Origin: Pyrinomonadaceae bacterium MAG19_C2-C3
GTDB lineage: Bacteria; Acidobacteriota; Blastocatellia; Pyrinomonadales; Pyrinomonadaceae
NCBI GenBank assembly: GCA_024330265.1
Contig: JANDLT010000020.1
Span: 1-64,000, forward strand
DNA length: 64,000 nucleotides
Reading direction: 5' to 3'
This document shows positions 63,369 to 64,000 of the stretch, piece after piece. The position numbers and the translations under genes are program-made. Under the pieces are notes generated by a model, which was given only the letters and a program-made list of their open reading frames with translations, was not told where the DNA came from and ran no database searches. The number at the start of each line of letters is the position of its first letter. Positions within the stretch are counted from its first letter, which is position 1.

Positions 63369-64000
63369 TTATTCTTCTTCCTCGTCGTCGCCTTCGATGT
63401 CGCCGTCGTCAGATACGCTGTCGCGTCCGCCGGAGCCGGGAATCGGGTTGCCCTGTTCGTCAAACTCCATACCGAAATCCAAGCCCATACCGTGAAGGAT
63501 GTCTTTGATTTCGTGCAAGGATTTCTTGCCGAAGTTCTTCGTCGAAAGCATTTCGCGTTCGGAACGCCCGACGAGTTCACGCACCGATTTGATATTGGCG
63601 TTCTTCAAACAATTATATGAACGCACCGAGAGTTCGAGGTCGTCAACCGCGCGGTCTAACAAATCGTTGCGCGGCAGGGGCGGACGCTCGGAGTTCGGGA
63701 AAGCGTATTCGTCAATGTCTTCCTCAAAATTGATAAAGATAGTCATATGATCTTTAATCAATTTCGCGGCGAGTCCGACCGCATCGTCGGGTTTGACACT
63801 GCCGTCCGTCCAGACCTCAATCGTCAACTTGTCGTACTCGGTGTTCTGACCGAGACGCGCGGCTTCGACCGCGTAATTAACTTTCTTGACCGGAGTATGC
63901 ACCGAGTCAATCGGGATGTATCCGAGCGAAAGGTCTTCGTCAAAGTTGCGGTCAGCCGAAACGTATCCGCGCCCGCGCCGCAAACGCATCTCGATGGAGA
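63369..64000 (-). CDS. rpoA: RNA polymerase alpha subunit (partial, C-terminal part)
   Basis: The gene runs off the right edge; 209 codons are visible. It shows the end of the alpha N-terminal domain ([64 protein letters not shown]). The alpha-CTD follows ([48 protein letters not shown]), which binds UP elements and activators. The C-terminal tail is acidic (GDDEEEE), longer than in E. coli. The reading frame stays open to base 64000. Confidence 0.97.
   Translation of the reverse strand, partial: SIEMRLRRGRGYVSADRNFDEDLSLGYIPIDSVHTPVKKVNYAVEAARLGQNTEYDKLTIEVWTDGSVKPDDAVGLAAKLIKDHMTIFINFEEDIDEYAFPNSERPPLPRNDLLDRAVDDLELSVRSYNCLKNANIKSVRELVGRSEREMLSTKNFGKKSLHEIKDILHGMGLDFGMEFDEQGNPIPGSGGRDSVSDDGDIEGDDEEEE

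Overview
The window looks like a chromosomal segment of an Acidobacteriota, most likely class Blastocatellia. The lineage call is an inference. It rests on a VWFA-related protein of the acidobacterial type, a DUF1501/DUF1800 pair, TonB-receptor-style acidobacterial signature words, and the general look of the partial 16S gene. No database search was possible. Protein-coding GC is moderately high.

Layout. 1-1.2 kb: 5' part of a 16S rRNA gene on the minus strand with a clear rrn promoter. 1.4-6.5 kb: a small accessory cluster holding a PqqD-like domain fused through a Tat-like segment to a six-cysteine, knottin-patterned tail, then a PF14907-type nucleotidyltransferase and a secreted C25 (gingipain-type) protease. 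6.7-11 kb: an SH3-like lipoprotein, an M61-like metallopeptidase and a VWFA protein, separated by MITE-like and REP-like DNA. 11-14 kb: purH, then DUF4160-DUF2442-hicB-hicA plus a 30-codon ORF. 14-21 kb: an M48 peptidase, fabI, a LOG-family hydrolase, coaX and birA, with a SET-domain gene between the last two. 22-33 kb: two DUF3857/transglutaminase paralogues (one without catalytic residues), DoxX, DUF1501, DUF1800, an M28 peptidase and a PLD-like nuclease. 34-38 kb: a sigma factor with its zinc-binding anti-sigma factor, and queE-queC. 38-51.6 kb: a TPR protein, the type IV pilus genes pilB, pilT and pilC, an alpha/beta hydrolase, and a sensor kinase/sigma54-activator pair. 52-64 kb: a mostly minus-strand housekeeping block (tatA-like, HNH, pip, comF, dksA-like, rlmH, rsfS, nadD, obgE, rpmA, rplU, accC, accB, rplQ, rpoA).

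Working together. Tat export (tatA) would serve the DUF1501 protein and possibly the knottin-like protein. PilB/PilT/PilC form the pilus motor, and the kinase/NtrC-type regulator next door is placed to control it. accB-accC with birA supplies biotin-dependent carboxylation, and fabI uses its product in fatty-acid synthesis. rplQ/rpoA, rplU/rpmA, obgE, rlmH and rsfS all concern transcription or the ribosome.

Most unusual features. (1) The PqqD-Tat-knottin fusion and its neighbours. (2) Many intergenic dyads built of 7-bp words (AGTGGTC, GTGATGA, AGTCAGG, GTGGATA types) that often fill the space from a stop codon to the next start codon and sometimes run into genes. (3) A 284-bp ORF-less element with terminal inverted repeats and perfect 11-bp flanking direct repeats. 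(4) An anti-sigma factor carrying TonB-receptor signature words.
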